Assembly (NCBI GenBank): GCA_014804265.1
Contig: JAAVAC010000024.1
Span: forward strand, 1 to 43,502
Direction: 5' to 3'
DNA length: 43,502 nt
From: Lachnospiraceae bacterium
GTDB taxonomy: Bacteria; Bacillota; Clostridia; Lachnospirales; Lachnospiraceae
Shown here one piece after another: positions 25,067-33,473 of the stretch. The notes under the pieces are model-generated. The model searched no databases and was not told the DNA's origin. It worked only from the letters and a program-made list of their open reading frames with translations. Numbering within the stretch: the stretch's first letter is position 1; every line of letters begins with the position of its first letter. The translations under genes and the position numbers were made by a program.

Positions 25067-26971
25067 ATGACAGATTTGATACTTAGGCAGGAGAAACGAA
25101 ACGTGGTAGATTACAAGCTAAAAGCAGGACAGCCCTATCCCTTAGGGGTATCCCCCTATCCCAATGGATTTAATATCGCCATTCCTATTCAGGCAAAAAA
25201 AGAGTGTGGCATGCTGCTTTACGGAGAAAAACAGAATACGATTCAGATTCCCTTTTTGAAAAAGTATTTGGCAGGAGAACTGTATGCTATATTTGTAGAG
25301 GGGATTGATATTACAAAATATACCTATCAGTTTTACAGAGATGAAGAACGGTTGCCGGATCCTTATGGAAAAAGGATATTAGGCAGGGAAATATGGGGTG
25401 ATTATCAGGGAAAGCAGAAAGAATTGTATTATCATACAATGGAGACGGAATTTTCCTGGCAGGGAGACAGACCCCTGAACATCCCTTATTGCGACAGCAT
25501 CTTATACAGCCTTCATGTAAGAGGATTTACAAAGCACAGTTCTTCCAAAGTAAAGGGAAAGGGGACTTTTACCGGACTGATGGAAAAGATTCCCTACTTA
25601 AAAGAGCTTGGGATTACTGGAATTGAATTGATGCCCATCTATGAATTTGATGAAATCATAAAAAATGCCGGATATACCCATATGGATGAAATGCTGGTTC
25701 CCTATATGGATAAGGAACATGCAACATGGGAATACAAAATCAATTATTGGGGATTTACAAAAGGAGATTACTTTGCGCCAAAGGCATCCTATGCCCATAC
25801 AGACGACCCGGTAAAGGAATGCAGGACCATGGTAAGGGAAATGCATAAAAACGGCATAGAGGTTCTGATGCAGATTTATTTTCCGGATTCGATTTCCTGG
25901 AGCTATATGTATGAAGTGATAAAGTTCTGGGTGAGAGAATACCATATAGACGGTTTCCATATACTGGGGCAGGATATCCCAATCAAGCTTTTGGCAAAGG
26001 AGCCTCTTTTGGGAAAGACAAAGATCATAGTGGAAAGAATGGATCTGTCTTATCTGTATCGGGAGGAAGAAAAGCCGGAATTTAAGAATACCGCATTATT
26101 TCATGAGGAATTCATGTATGAAACAAGGAAATATTTAAAGGGTGACGGCGACATGCTTTCTAAAGTGGCGGAACTGTTTCGGAAGAATCCGGCAAAAACT
26201 GCTGTGGTCAATTTCCTTACTTCTTATCAGGGATTTACCCTGCACGATCTGGTCAGCTATGATCGAAAGCATAACGAGGAAAACGGAGAGAATAACAAGG
26301 ATGGAAGTGAATATAATTATAGCTGGAACTGCGGTGTGGAAGGAAAAAGCCGGAAGAAGCAGGTGTTAGACCTTCGGAAGAAGCAGATGTGGAATGCATG
26401 GCTGATGCTTTTTTTTGCCCAGGGAACTCCTATGCTTTTAAGTGGAGATGAATTTTTAAACAGTCAGGACGGCAACAATAATCCTTATTGCCAGGATAAC
26501 CGGATCAACTGGCTGAACTGGAAGCAGGCAGAAACCAATAAAGAAATGGTAGAATTTGTAAAGTTTCTCATTCAGATGAGAAAAAGCCATCCTATTTTGC
26601 ATAAGGAAGAGCAATTTAGGATTATGGATTACATTTCCTGCGGCTATCCGGATATCTCTTATCATGGCGACATGGCATGGTATCCTCAATTTGAAAATTA
26701 TAACAGGCATTTAGGAGTGATGCTGTGTGGAAAATATGCAAAAGTAAAGAAAAAGAAGGATGATGACTTTTTTTATGTAGCATATAATATGCATTGGGCG
26801 GAACATGAATTTGCCCTGCCAAAGCTTCCTTCCGGACTTAAGTGGTATGTTTTGGCGGATTCCGAAAAGGGAGAATATTTTCCGGAAGCGCAGGTTCCCT
26901 CTAAAAAACAGACACAGATCGTAGTTTCCGGAAGGAGCATGATCATATTAATTGGAAAGCGGGCAGATTAA
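25067..26971 (+). CDS. GlgX/isoamylase-like GH13 protein, catalytic residues altered
   Basis: A 634-residue protein clearly built on the glycogen-debranching/isoamylase plan: KPYPLG-like start (GQPYPLG), DPYGKRILG, and the NRKHNEANGENN-type block (DRKHNEENGENNKDG near 399-413) followed by NYSWNCGVEG, then LLSGDEF. The four GH13 catalytic regions are degenerate. Region I is EVLMQIYFP, region II is IDGFHIL (nucleophile Asp lost), region III keeps Glu (VER, 321-324), and region IV is TSYQGF instead of TAHDGF. It is probably a binding or regulatory protein rather than a hydrolase. The start is ATG 25067 or GTG 25064, both with a weak ribosome binding site; a possible pseudoknot leader precedes it. 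Confidence 0.85.
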   Translation: MTDLILRQEKRNVVDYKLKAGQPYPLGVSPYPNGFNIAIPIQAKKECGMLLYGEKQNTIQIPFLKKYLAGELYAIFVEGIDITKYTYQFYRDEERLPDPYGKRILGREIWGDYQGKQKELYYHTMETEFSWQGDRPLNIPYCDSILYSLHVRGFTKHSSSKVKGKGTFTGLMEKIPYLKELGITGIELMPIYEFDEIIKNAGYTHMDEMLVPYMDKEHATWEYKINYWGFTKGDYFAPKASYAHTDDPVKECRTMVREMHKNGIEVLMQIYFPDSISWSYMYEVIKFWVREYHIDGFHILGQDIPIKLLAKEPLLGKTKIIVERMDLSYLYREEEKPEFKNTALFHEEFMYETRKYLKGDGDMLSKVAELFRKNPAKTAVVNFLTSYQGFTLHDLVSYDRKHNEENGENNKDGSEYNYSWNCGVEGKSRKKQVLDLRKKQMWNAWLMLFFAQGTPMLLSGDEFLNSQDGNNNPYCQDNRINWLNWKQAETNKEMVEFVKFLIQMRKSHPILHKEEQFRIMDYISCGYPDISYHGDMAWYPQFENYNRHLGVMLCGKYAKVKKKKDDDFFYVAYNMHWAEHEFALPKLPSGLKWYVLADSEKGEYFPEAQVPSKKQTQIVVSGRSMIILIGKRAD

Positions 26972-26972
26972 C

Positions 26973-27542
26973 ATGAAAATAAAAAATATCCTAGGGCATT
27001 TAAAGACAATCACTACCCACAAAAAAACAGTCAGGAAAGGCTGTTTTCGAGTGGGGCTGTATAAACAGGGAATGCTGCATGATTTATCCAAGTTCTCCCC
27101 CACGGAATTTTTAGTAGGGATGAAATATTATCAAGGAGACAGAAGTCCCAATAATGCGGAACGGGAGCAGAAAGGGTATTCCAGTGCATGGCTTCATCAT
27201 AAGGGCAGAAATAAGCATCATTATGAGTATTGGATTGATTACAGCACGAAAGCTATCGAGGGCGGCATGGCACCAGCGCCTATGCCAAAAAAATATGTGA
27301 TAGAAATGTTTATGGACCGGGTTGCGGCTTCTAAAACCTATGAAAAAGAGAAATATACGGATTCCCATCCCCTGATGTACTTTATGAGCGGAAAAGGGGA
27401 GCCTATGATGCATCCGGAAACAAGAAAGCTGTTATTAAAGCTTTTGACAATGCTTTCTAAAAAAGGAGAAGCATATACTTTTGCATATATCAGAAGAGTG
27501 ATTTTACAAAAGAAGAAAAGAAAGCCGCCTTATTTGTGGTAA
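26973..27542 (+). CDS. DUF5662 family protein
   Basis: A 189-residue basic cytoplasmic protein beginning two bases after the previous stop. It has a conserved-looking His-rich core: YKQGMLHDLSKFSPTEFLVG and WLHHKGRNKHHYEYWIDYS, suggesting a metal-binding HD-like site. It matches my recollection of DUF5662 (catalase-related in some annotations, function unknown). ATG 26973 has no strong upstream site, so it probably relies on coupling with the GH13-like gene. Confidence 0.75.
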   Translation: MKIKNILGHLKTITTHKKTVRKGCFRVGLYKQGMLHDLSKFSPTEFLVGMKYYQGDRSPNNAEREQKGYSSAWLHHKGRNKHHYEYWIDYSTKAIEGGMAPAPMPKKYVIEMFMDRVAASKTYEKEKYTDSHPLMYFMSGKGEPMMHPETRKLLLKLLTMLSKKGEAYTFAYIRRVILQKKKRKPPYLW

Positions 27543-27608
27543 GATGAAATAAAACAGGCACCAATTCCTTTTCAATTTCATATGTTATGGTATAAAGGAG
27601 TTGAAAAT

Positions 27609-27866
27609 ATGAATTGTTTATGGATTTTAGTGTTGCTTTGCCTGTGCAACAACGGAAATGACAATGGCAGGCGTAACAGAAATGAGGATGACGGTGATTG
27701 TGGCTGTGACAGGCCGAGACCACCAAAAGATGACTGTGGTTGTGGTTCCGCAAGACGTTTTACCGAAGACAATGACTTATTTGATATGCCAAGAGGTGGG
27801 GAAGCTGGAAGAGTTCCTTCCAATTTCCAAAGGGGAACCTGTGGCTGTGAAATACAGGATCAATAA
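27609..27866 (+). CDS. Small Cys-rich protein with CGC motifs
   Basis: An 85-residue protein with AAAGGAG at 27595-27601 and ATG 27609. The N-terminus is hydrophobic (NCLWILVLLCLC). It then has DGDCGCDRPRPP, DDCGCGSARR and a final RGTCGCEIQ, three Cys-Gly-Cys motifs. It could be a small secreted or membrane-tethered protein, perhaps metal-binding; the family is unknown to me. A strong terminator follows at 27879-27906. Confidence 0.7.
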   Translation: MNCLWILVLLCLCNNGNDNGRRNRNEDDGDCGCDRPRPPKDDCGCGSARRFTEDNDLFDMPRGGEAGRVPSNFQRGTCGCEIQDQ

Positions 27867-27878
27867 GAAAACGCTTTG

Positions 27879-27906
27879 AAAAGCCTGCTGATTTTGGCAG
27901 GCTTTT
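27879..27906 (+). terminator. Rho-independent terminator
   Basis: AAAAGCCTGC, 8-base loop, GCAGGCTTTT, then CTTG. It ends the Cys-rich gene unit and lies upstream of trpS. Confidence 0.8.
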
Positions 27907-27967
27907 CTTGACGAACAGATATGAATTTGATACACTTTTCCTAATGACTTGAAAGGACGAAAAAAAC

Positions 27968-28972
27968 ATGATCAATGATAAAAAAGTACTCTTTAGCGGT
28001 ATGCAGGCAACAGGAAATCTCACACTTGGCAATTATCTTGGAGCTTTAAAGAACTGGGTAACCCTGTCGGATGAATATGAATGCTTTTATTCTGTAGTGG
28101 ATTTACATTCCATCACGATTCGCCAGGACCCGGCAGAGCTTCGGAAAAGAGCCAGGAATCTGCTGACCCTTTATATTGCGGCAGGCTTGGATCCGGAAAA
28201 GAACTGTATTTATTATCAGTCCCATGTATCGGGACATGCAGAGCTTGCCTGGATTTTAAATTGTTTTACTTATATGGGCGAACTAAACCGTATGACCCAG
28301 TTTAAGGATAAGGCGGCAAAGCATGCGGATAATATCAACGCAGGGCTTTATACATATCCTGTTTTAATGGCGGCGGATATTCTGCTGTTTCAGGCTGATG
28401 TGGTTCCGGTAGGAAAGGATCAGTTACAGCATTTAGAGATTACAAGAGATATTGCAGGAAGGTTCAACGGTATTTACGGAGATGTATTTACCATGCCGGA
28501 GCCATATATCGGAAAGCAGGGCGCAAAAATCATGTCCTTACAGGATCCTGCCAGAAAAATGTCAAAGTCGGATGAGAATCCAAATGGAAGCATTTATTTG
28601 ATGGATGATCCCGATACGATTATGCGTAAATGTAAACGTGCGGTAACGGATTCGGAAGCTTCTGTCCGTTATCGGGATGAACAGCCGGGAGTAAAGAATC
28701 TGATTGATATTTACAGCGCCTGCACCAATAAGACACCGGAGGAAGTGGAAAAGGAATTTGACGGAAAAGGCTATGGGGATTTCAAGATGGCGGTAGGAGA
28801 GTCTGTAGTCAGTGTCTTAAAGCCCATTCAGGATCGTTTTGAACAGCTTTTGAAGGATAAGGCATATATTGACGGTGTGATTAAGGAAAACGGCGAGAAG
28901 GCCAACTATTATGCTTTAAAGACATTGCGAAAGGTACAAAAAAAGGTAGGCTTCCCGGAAAGAATCAGATAA
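27968..28972 (+). CDS. trpS: Tryptophanyl-tRNA synthetase
   Basis: A 334-residue class I synthetase charging tRNA-Trp. The HIGH-type motif is SGMQATGNLTLGNYLGALKNW (residues 9-29) and the KMSKS motif is intact in RKMSKSDENPNGS. Other family blocks are VPVGKDQLQHLEITRDIA and LMAADILLFQ. Start ATG 27968 has AAAGGACG upstream. No T-box leader is seen in the 60 bases before it. The 3' end overlaps the convergent RluA-type gene by 8 bases. Confidence 0.97.
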   Translation: MINDKKVLFSGMQATGNLTLGNYLGALKNWVTLSDEYECFYSVVDLHSITIRQDPAELRKRARNLLTLYIAAGLDPEKNCIYYQSHVSGHAELAWILNCFTYMGELNRMTQFKDKAAKHADNINAGLYTYPVLMAADILLFQADVVPVGKDQLQHLEITRDIAGRFNGIYGDVFTMPEPYIGKQGAKIMSLQDPARKMSKSDENPNGSIYLMDDPDTIMRKCKRAVTDSEASVRYRDEQPGVKNLIDIYSACTNKTPEEVEKEFDGKGYGDFKMAVGESVVSVLKPIQDRFEQLLKDKAYIDGVIKENGEKANYYALKTLRKVQKKVGFPERIR

Positions 28973-29855
28973 GTTTTTCCATATCGGGAGGAACCGGAGC
29001 GGTAAAGGTCATAGGTTTCTTTGTAATGGGATGGTGAAAGGAAAGCTTATAGGAGTGCAGGGCCTGTCTTGTGATAAGCTCCATATTTCCATGATAAAGG
29101 GAATCCCCTAAAAGCGGGTGTCCCAGATAGCTCATATGAACACGGATTTGATGGGTGCGTCCTGTTTCCAAATGTAAGGAAATCAGGTCGTATCCATTTT
29201 TTGGCTTAAGCTTCTTATAATGGGTAACGGCTCGTTCCCCTTTTTGAAAATCCACACATCTGGTAATCAGCGAATCTGACATGCGGGCAATGGGGGCGTT
29301 GACGGTGCCTTCATTGGGAAGAGGCTCCTTCCCCTGTGAAACAAGTGCCAGATATTCCCTTTTGATGTTCCTTTCTGCAATCATAGTGGATAAAATTCCG
29401 GCAGCCACCATATGCTTGGAAAGCAGGATCAGACCGGAGGTGTCTTTGTCTAACCGGTTCGTACAGCGGAACACATAGGGAATGCCCTGCTTTTCATAAT
29501 AATGCACCACTCCATTGGCAAGAGTTCCTTCATAGTGGTTTAAAGAAGGATGGACGGGCATATGGGCAGGCTTATTGAGGATTAAAATATCCTCATCCTC
29601 ATAAAGAATATCCAGAGGAAGCTCGCAGGGGATGATGTTTGTAGAGGATTCCTTTTCTATGAGCTGGATCGTGAGACAGTCGCCGGCAGAAAGCTTTTCG
29701 TTTACATAACACCACTTCCCGTTTAAAAGGATGCTTTCCGGGATTTTCTTTAAGGCGATGATGGACTGCCTGGAAAAGTTTTTGGAGCGTAAGTAGTTGT
29801 ATATGGTGGAAGCGTGGTGGGCTTTTTCGATTTGGAAGGTGAAGGTTCGGTGCAT
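28965..29855 (-). CDS. RluA-family pseudouridine synthase
   Basis: A 296-residue RNA modification enzyme converting uridine to pseudouridine in rRNA or tRNA. The catalytic motif is TNRLDKDTSGLILLSK (the Asp is the nucleophile) near residues 132-147. GRTHQIRVHMSYLGHPLLGD is the RluA motif III. An N-terminal S4-like region precedes the domain (residues 1-70). Which uridine it targets cannot be read from sequence. It converges on trpS with an 8-base overlap of the coding ends, and the A3/B3 repeats lie upstream of its start. Confidence 0.92.
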   Translation of the reverse strand: MHRTFTFQIEKAHHASTIYNYLRSKNFSRQSIIALKKIPESILLNGKWCYVNEKLSAGDCLTIQLIEKESSTNIIPCELPLDILYEDEDILILNKPAHMPVHPSLNHYEGTLANGVVHYYEKQGIPYVFRCTNRLDKDTSGLILLSKHMVAAGILSTMIAERNIKREYLALVSQGKEPLPNEGTVNAPIARMSDSLITRCVDFQKGERAVTHYKKLKPKNGYDLISLHLETGRTHQIRVHMSYLGHPLLGDSLYHGNMELITRQALHSYKLSFHHPITKKPMTFTAPVPPDMEKLI

Positions 29856-29956
29856 GGCTTTTTAGTCCTTTTTTGTTTTTGGGGTTATTATAGCATGGGA
29901 TTTGGAGGGAGGGAAGAGGGGGTGGTGGTGTTTTTTAGGGGGGTGGTTAGGGGGAC

Positions 29957-30191
29957 GCGGCAGATGGGAGGGCGGTGGACTGTTCCAATGCGGTGTTTTT
30001 GATGGAGCTTTTCCTAAACAGCCCGGGGAGGCGGTTGGTGCCGGACGGGTCGTCATACAGCGCCGTCCGTGGCGCAGTATGACTAAAATTGCCGTCCATG
30101 GCAATTTTCCCCTGATATTGGGCGGGCTGTTAAGGAAAAGCTCCATCAAAAACAATGCATTGGAACAGCCCACCGCCCTCCCATCTGCCGC
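29957..30191 (+). repeat. Composite repeat, palindromic unit A (copy A3)
   Basis: Arms of about 68 bp pair closely. The inner hairpins are GTCATAC/GCGCC with GGCGC/GTATGAC, loop GTCCGT, and TTGCC/GGCAA, loop GTCCAT, followed by TTTTCCCC. Compared with copy A2, T-A in the first stem became C-G on both sides. It is preceded by a G-rich tract and GGGGACGC. It occupies part of the 831-base gap between the RluA gene and the next gene. Confidence 0.87.
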
Positions 30192-30392
30192 TGTTTTACC
30201 GAAACCACTACCCTTAGAAAGAAAAAGCCCCCAAGTTGTTTTGATAATTACATAGGAAAGCAGGCAAAAATTATTACAAATCTTTTGAAACGTTACTCCC
30301 AGCCCCAATAGCATTCCATGGTGTCATTCTTCGATACCATTCCACAATTCCATCCAGCAATATCCTTCCAAGCAAAGGCATTTCGATAACCA

Positions 30393-30540
30393 GTAGGAGC
30401 CGGAAACGCATATAGAAGTCTTGAGGGCCTTGATGAAGGCGCCGGTCCTTACGCACCGTATTTTGGTGCGTTAGTACCGCTGCGTCTTCATAGAGCGAGA
30501 GCGTGCCCATAAGACTTCTATATGCGCAGCCAGCTCCTAC
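30393..30540 (+). repeat. Composite repeat, hairpin unit B (copy B3)
   Basis: 148 bp, the same length as copies B1 and B2. The outer stem starts GTAGGAG and ends CTCCTAC but has about five mismatches near the outer third. The inner stem ATGAAG/CTTCAT, the GCACC/GGTGC hairpin and GC-GAGA-GC are kept. The right flank is CGTCCTC plus a C-rich tract. Confidence 0.87.
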
Positions 30541-30606
30541 GTCCTCTTATCAAATCCCACCTTTCCAGAAAAGAATGGAAAGAATCATCACCATAAGCAA
30601 AATCTA

Positions 30607-30636
30607 TTCACAAATTTCTTTGAAATGTGCTATAAT
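30607..30636 (+). promoter_or_regulatory. Promoter for the lactonase-type gene
   Basis: TTCACA (30607-30612) and TATAAT (30631-30636) with an 18-base gap, 51 bases before the ATG. Confidence 0.7.
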
Positions 30637-30686
30637 CAAACCAAGTCCCAAACAGGACAAAGGAAAGCTAAAATCAGGAGGCTCTT

Positions 30687-31745
30687 ATGAAGAAGGAAAA
30701 GTACGTTGCTTATGTATCTACTTATACGATGGGAGATAATTACGGGATTAAAATATATGATGTGGACATGGAGCAGGGGAGGCTGGTGGAAAAGGATCAG
30801 GTTCAGATTACCAATTCCTCTTATGTGACCATATCACACAATGGCAAATATTTATATTCCATAACGGATTTTGGGGTTGAGGCATACCGGATTATGGAAG
30901 ATGGAACATTAACGGTCATCAATCATGGAACTATCAACGGCATGAGGGGGTGTTATTTGTCTACGGATTATGAAGATGAATTTCTATTTGTTGCAGGTTA
31001 TCATGACGGCAAGATTACAGCCCTTCGTTTAAATGAGGACGGTGGAATTGGAAAAATCGTAGATGAAATTTATCATAAGGGTTTAGGAAGCATAGCAGAA
31101 CGGAATTTCAGACCCCATGTAAACTGTGTAAAGATGACAAGGGATAATAAGTATCTGATGGCTGCCGATTTGGGTATGGACCATACAGATGTTTATAAGT
31201 TTGATCATAAAACAGGTAAATTAAAGCCCATTGACGTGATTCGCAGCGAAATTGAATCGGCTCCAAGACACATTAAAATGTCCAAGGACGGTAAGTTTGT
31301 TTATATTGTACATGAATTAAAAAATTATATTGATGTATACCGGTATGAGGATTTGGGAAATGCACCGGAATTTACCAAGCTTCAGACAATTTCCACGTTA
31401 AATAAATATCATGCGGGAGGCTCTGCTGCAAGCGCATTGAATTTTTCAGAGGATGAGCAGTATTTAGTCAGCTCCAATGCAGGAGATAACAGTGTGATTG
31501 TTTATAATATCTATAAAGAAAGCGGGGAATTGACTAAAAATTTCTGCCTGCCCATTAGTGGGGATTATCCAAAAGATGCGGCCTTGTTCCCGGATAATAA
31601 GCACTTGGTGTCTTTGAATCACGAAACGAATACCATGACCTTCTTCCATGTGGATCTGCAAAAAGGGCTTTTGGTCATGAATGGAAAGGAATTGAAGATC
31701 GACCAGCCCAATTGTATTATTTTCCATAAACTGAAAGGAGAATAG
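30687..31745 (+). CDS. Lactonase-family beta-propeller (6-phosphogluconolactonase type)
   Basis: A 352-residue seven-bladed beta-propeller protein of the YbhE/Pgl (Lactonase, 7-bladed) type. Repeated blade motifs include SHNGKYLYSI, RDNKYLMAAD, SKDGKFVYIVHE, SEDEQYLVSSN and FPDNKHLVSLN. In the family this hydrolyses 6-phosphogluconolactone in the pentose phosphate pathway, but a few members act on other substrates. Start ATG 30687 follows CAGGAGGC. It has its own promoter and a shared terminator with aroC at its 3' end. Confidence 0.88.
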   Translation: MKKEKYVAYVSTYTMGDNYGIKIYDVDMEQGRLVEKDQVQITNSSYVTISHNGKYLYSITDFGVEAYRIMEDGTLTVINHGTINGMRGCYLSTDYEDEFLFVAGYHDGKITALRLNEDGGIGKIVDEIYHKGLGSIAERNFRPHVNCVKMTRDNKYLMAADLGMDHTDVYKFDHKTGKLKPIDVIRSEIESAPRHIKMSKDGKFVYIVHELKNYIDVYRYEDLGNAPEFTKLQTISTLNKYHAGGSAASALNFSEDEQYLVSSNAGDNSVIVYNIYKESGELTKNFCLPISGDYPKDAALFPDNKHLVSLNHETNTMTFFHVDLQKGLLVMNGKELKIDQPNCIIFHKLKGE

Positions 31746-31782
31746 AAGGTGCCTGTTCCATTGGACCAGGTAGAGAAAAAAC

Positions 31783-31818
31783 ACAATGCCATGCTGTGAA
31801 AGTACAGCATGGCATTGT
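31783..31818. terminator. Bidirectional terminator between the propeller gene and aroC
   Basis: A perfect 15 bp stem (ACAATGCCATGCTGT / ACAGCATGGCATTGT) with a 6-base loop. A-rich on the left and T-rich on the right, so it can serve both convergent genes. Confidence 0.88.
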
Positions 31819-31829
31819 ATTTTCTTTCC

Positions 31830-32930
31830 TTAAACGGAATAGATGCGCTCTAAGTAATCCATTTTTGATTTCATGTTTTCAAGCAGCAGGTCTAAGAGCG
31901 TGATGGCAGTCATGGATTCTACTACGACTACGGCTCTTGGCACGATGATGGGATCATGTCTGCCTTTGATATTAACGGATATGTCCTGTCCTTCCTTGTT
32001 GACAGTCTGCTGGGTTTTGTAAATGGAAGGAGTGGGCTTTATGTATGCCCGCAGGATAATGGGAGAGCCATCGCTGATGCCGCCAAGGATGCCGCCGGCA
32101 TGGTTTGTCTCTTTTGTAACATTGCCGTCTTTCATTCGGAAAGCATCGTTGTTTTCGCTTCCTTTTGAACGGGCGGTCAAGAATCCATCACCTACTTCAA
32201 AGGCTTTTACCGCCCCGATGGATAAGATGGCTTTTCCAAGGGCAGCATCCAGTTTATCAAAAACCGGTTCTCCAATGCCGGCAGGGCATCCGGTTACCAC
32301 ACATTCAATGACGCCTCCGGCAGAATCGGTTTCCTTCATACATGATTCCAGATATGCTTCCGCTTCTGAAGAGGCAGTCAGGTCAGGCATTCCGGTGGGG
32401 GTCTTTAGAATCGCTTCTTTGTCAAAATGCTCCATATTGATGGAAACGGGACCGATGGATTTGGTATAGGCCATTACATCTATACCAAGCTGTTTCAGGA
32501 TTTTTCCGGCAACGGCACCTGCCGCAACCCGGCCGATGGTTTCACGACCGGAGGAACGCCCGCCGCCTCGATAGTCCCGGAATCCGTATTTTTCATCAAA
32601 AGTATAATCAGCATGTCCCGGCCTGTAGTAAGTGGAAATTTCACTGTAATCATGGGAGCGCTGGGAAGTGTTTGGAACCAAAAGGGAAATGGGAGTGCCG
32701 GTGGTCTTTCCTTCAAAAACGCCGGATAAGATTTCTACCTGATCCGCTTCCTTTCTGGGAGTGGCAAACTTCGATTGTCCCGGTTTTCTTCTGTCTAAAT
32801 GCTTTTGAATATCTTCTTCACAGAGAGGGAGCCCGGCAGGACAGCCATCGATTACCACACCGATTGCTTTCCCGTGGGATTCCCCCCATGTCTGTATTGT
32901 AAAATGTCTTCCAAATGTTGAACCAGCCAT
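31830..32930 (-). CDS. aroC: Chorismate synthase
   Basis: A 366-residue enzyme that converts 5-enolpyruvylshikimate-3-phosphate to chorismate using reduced FMN. Family signatures seen: GRHFTIQTWGESHGKAIGVV near the start, RPGHADYTFDEKYGFRDYRGGGRSSGRET (split in two here by the reading), and the later HDPIIVPRAVVVVESM. The start at 32930 has AGGAGG at 32937-32942 and matches the family; the longer frame from 33080 adds 50 unlike residues. No other shikimate genes are adjacent. The 33072-33299 hairpin lies upstream. Confidence 0.97.
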   Translation of the reverse strand: MAGSTFGRHFTIQTWGESHGKAIGVVIDGCPAGLPLCEEDIQKHLDRRKPGQSKFATPRKEADQVEILSGVFEGKTTGTPISLLVPNTSQRSHDYSEISTYYRPGHADYTFDEKYGFRDYRGGGRSSGRETIGRVAAGAVAGKILKQLGIDVMAYTKSIGPVSINMEHFDKEAILKTPTGMPDLTASSEAEAYLESCMKETDSAGGVIECVVTGCPAGIGEPVFDKLDAALGKAILSIGAVKAFEVGDGFLTARSKGSENNDAFRMKDGNVTKETNHAGGILGGISDGSPIILRAYIKPTPSIYKTQQTVNKEGQDISVNIKGRHDPIIVPRAVVVVESMTAITLLDLLLENMKSKMDYLERIYSV

Positions 32931-33071
32931 TCTATACCTCCTAAGATAAAATGTTTCGTACCCATTCCAGACAAACGGTATGAACCTGCCATGAAATGTA
33001 TTTGGTACATGGCAATTATAGCGGAGAAATGCTTCCGTTACAACTGAAACTTTCTTAAAACACGGAAATCC

Positions 33072-33299
33072 ATTTTCCATCAGAGGCTCTCTCCGCAGGC
33101 AACAGGCATCGGGACGGGCTTCCGGCTGAGAATATTTTCTAGTAGGAGCCCTTATAAAAACGCCAGCGCTTAGCGAGGTGCTTTCGAGCTTAGCACTGTT
33201 GCGTTTTTATAGAGCGAAAGCGTGGCGACGTAGAAATATTCTCAGCCGGAAGCCCGTCCCGGTGCCTGTTGCCTGCGGAGAGAGCCTCTGATGGAAAAT
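33072..33299. repeat. 228-bp near-perfect hairpin with B-like core
   Basis: The outer arms 33072-33141 and 33231-33299 pair over about 69 bp with one extra T and one G-T wobble. The enclosed 33142-33232 begins GTAGGAGCCC and contains ATAAAAACGC pairing with GCGTTTTTAT, a CTTAGC/GCTTAG hairpin keeping the T-T mismatch, and AGAGCGAAAGCGTG, the same GC-GAAA-GC hairpin as in the B units. It lies between divergent aroC and the VanY-type gene. Confidence 0.9.
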
Positions 33300-33473
33300 G
33301 AACTTTCTGTTTTTGTCTGAAAAGTGGCAGGGAAACGCTGGAAAGAGCAAAGAAATCAAAAAAAATGCTGTACAAATCAAAAAATTATGATATCATAAAG
33401 ATGTTAATTAGTAGGATTATGTCAATGAATTTAATAGATAAAAGATTATCATGTGGAATGGGGCATGAGGTAA

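Noticed and set aside
32931-33080. 50-codon upstream extension of aroC
   Set aside because: Family homology begins at MAGSTFGRHF, with AGGAGG directly before; the extension runs into the large hairpin.
33385-33398. Perfect 14-bp palindrome TTATGATATCATAA before the VanY-type gene
   Set aside because: Could be an operator, but short AT-rich palindromes are common by chance and no regulator or matching second copy was seen.
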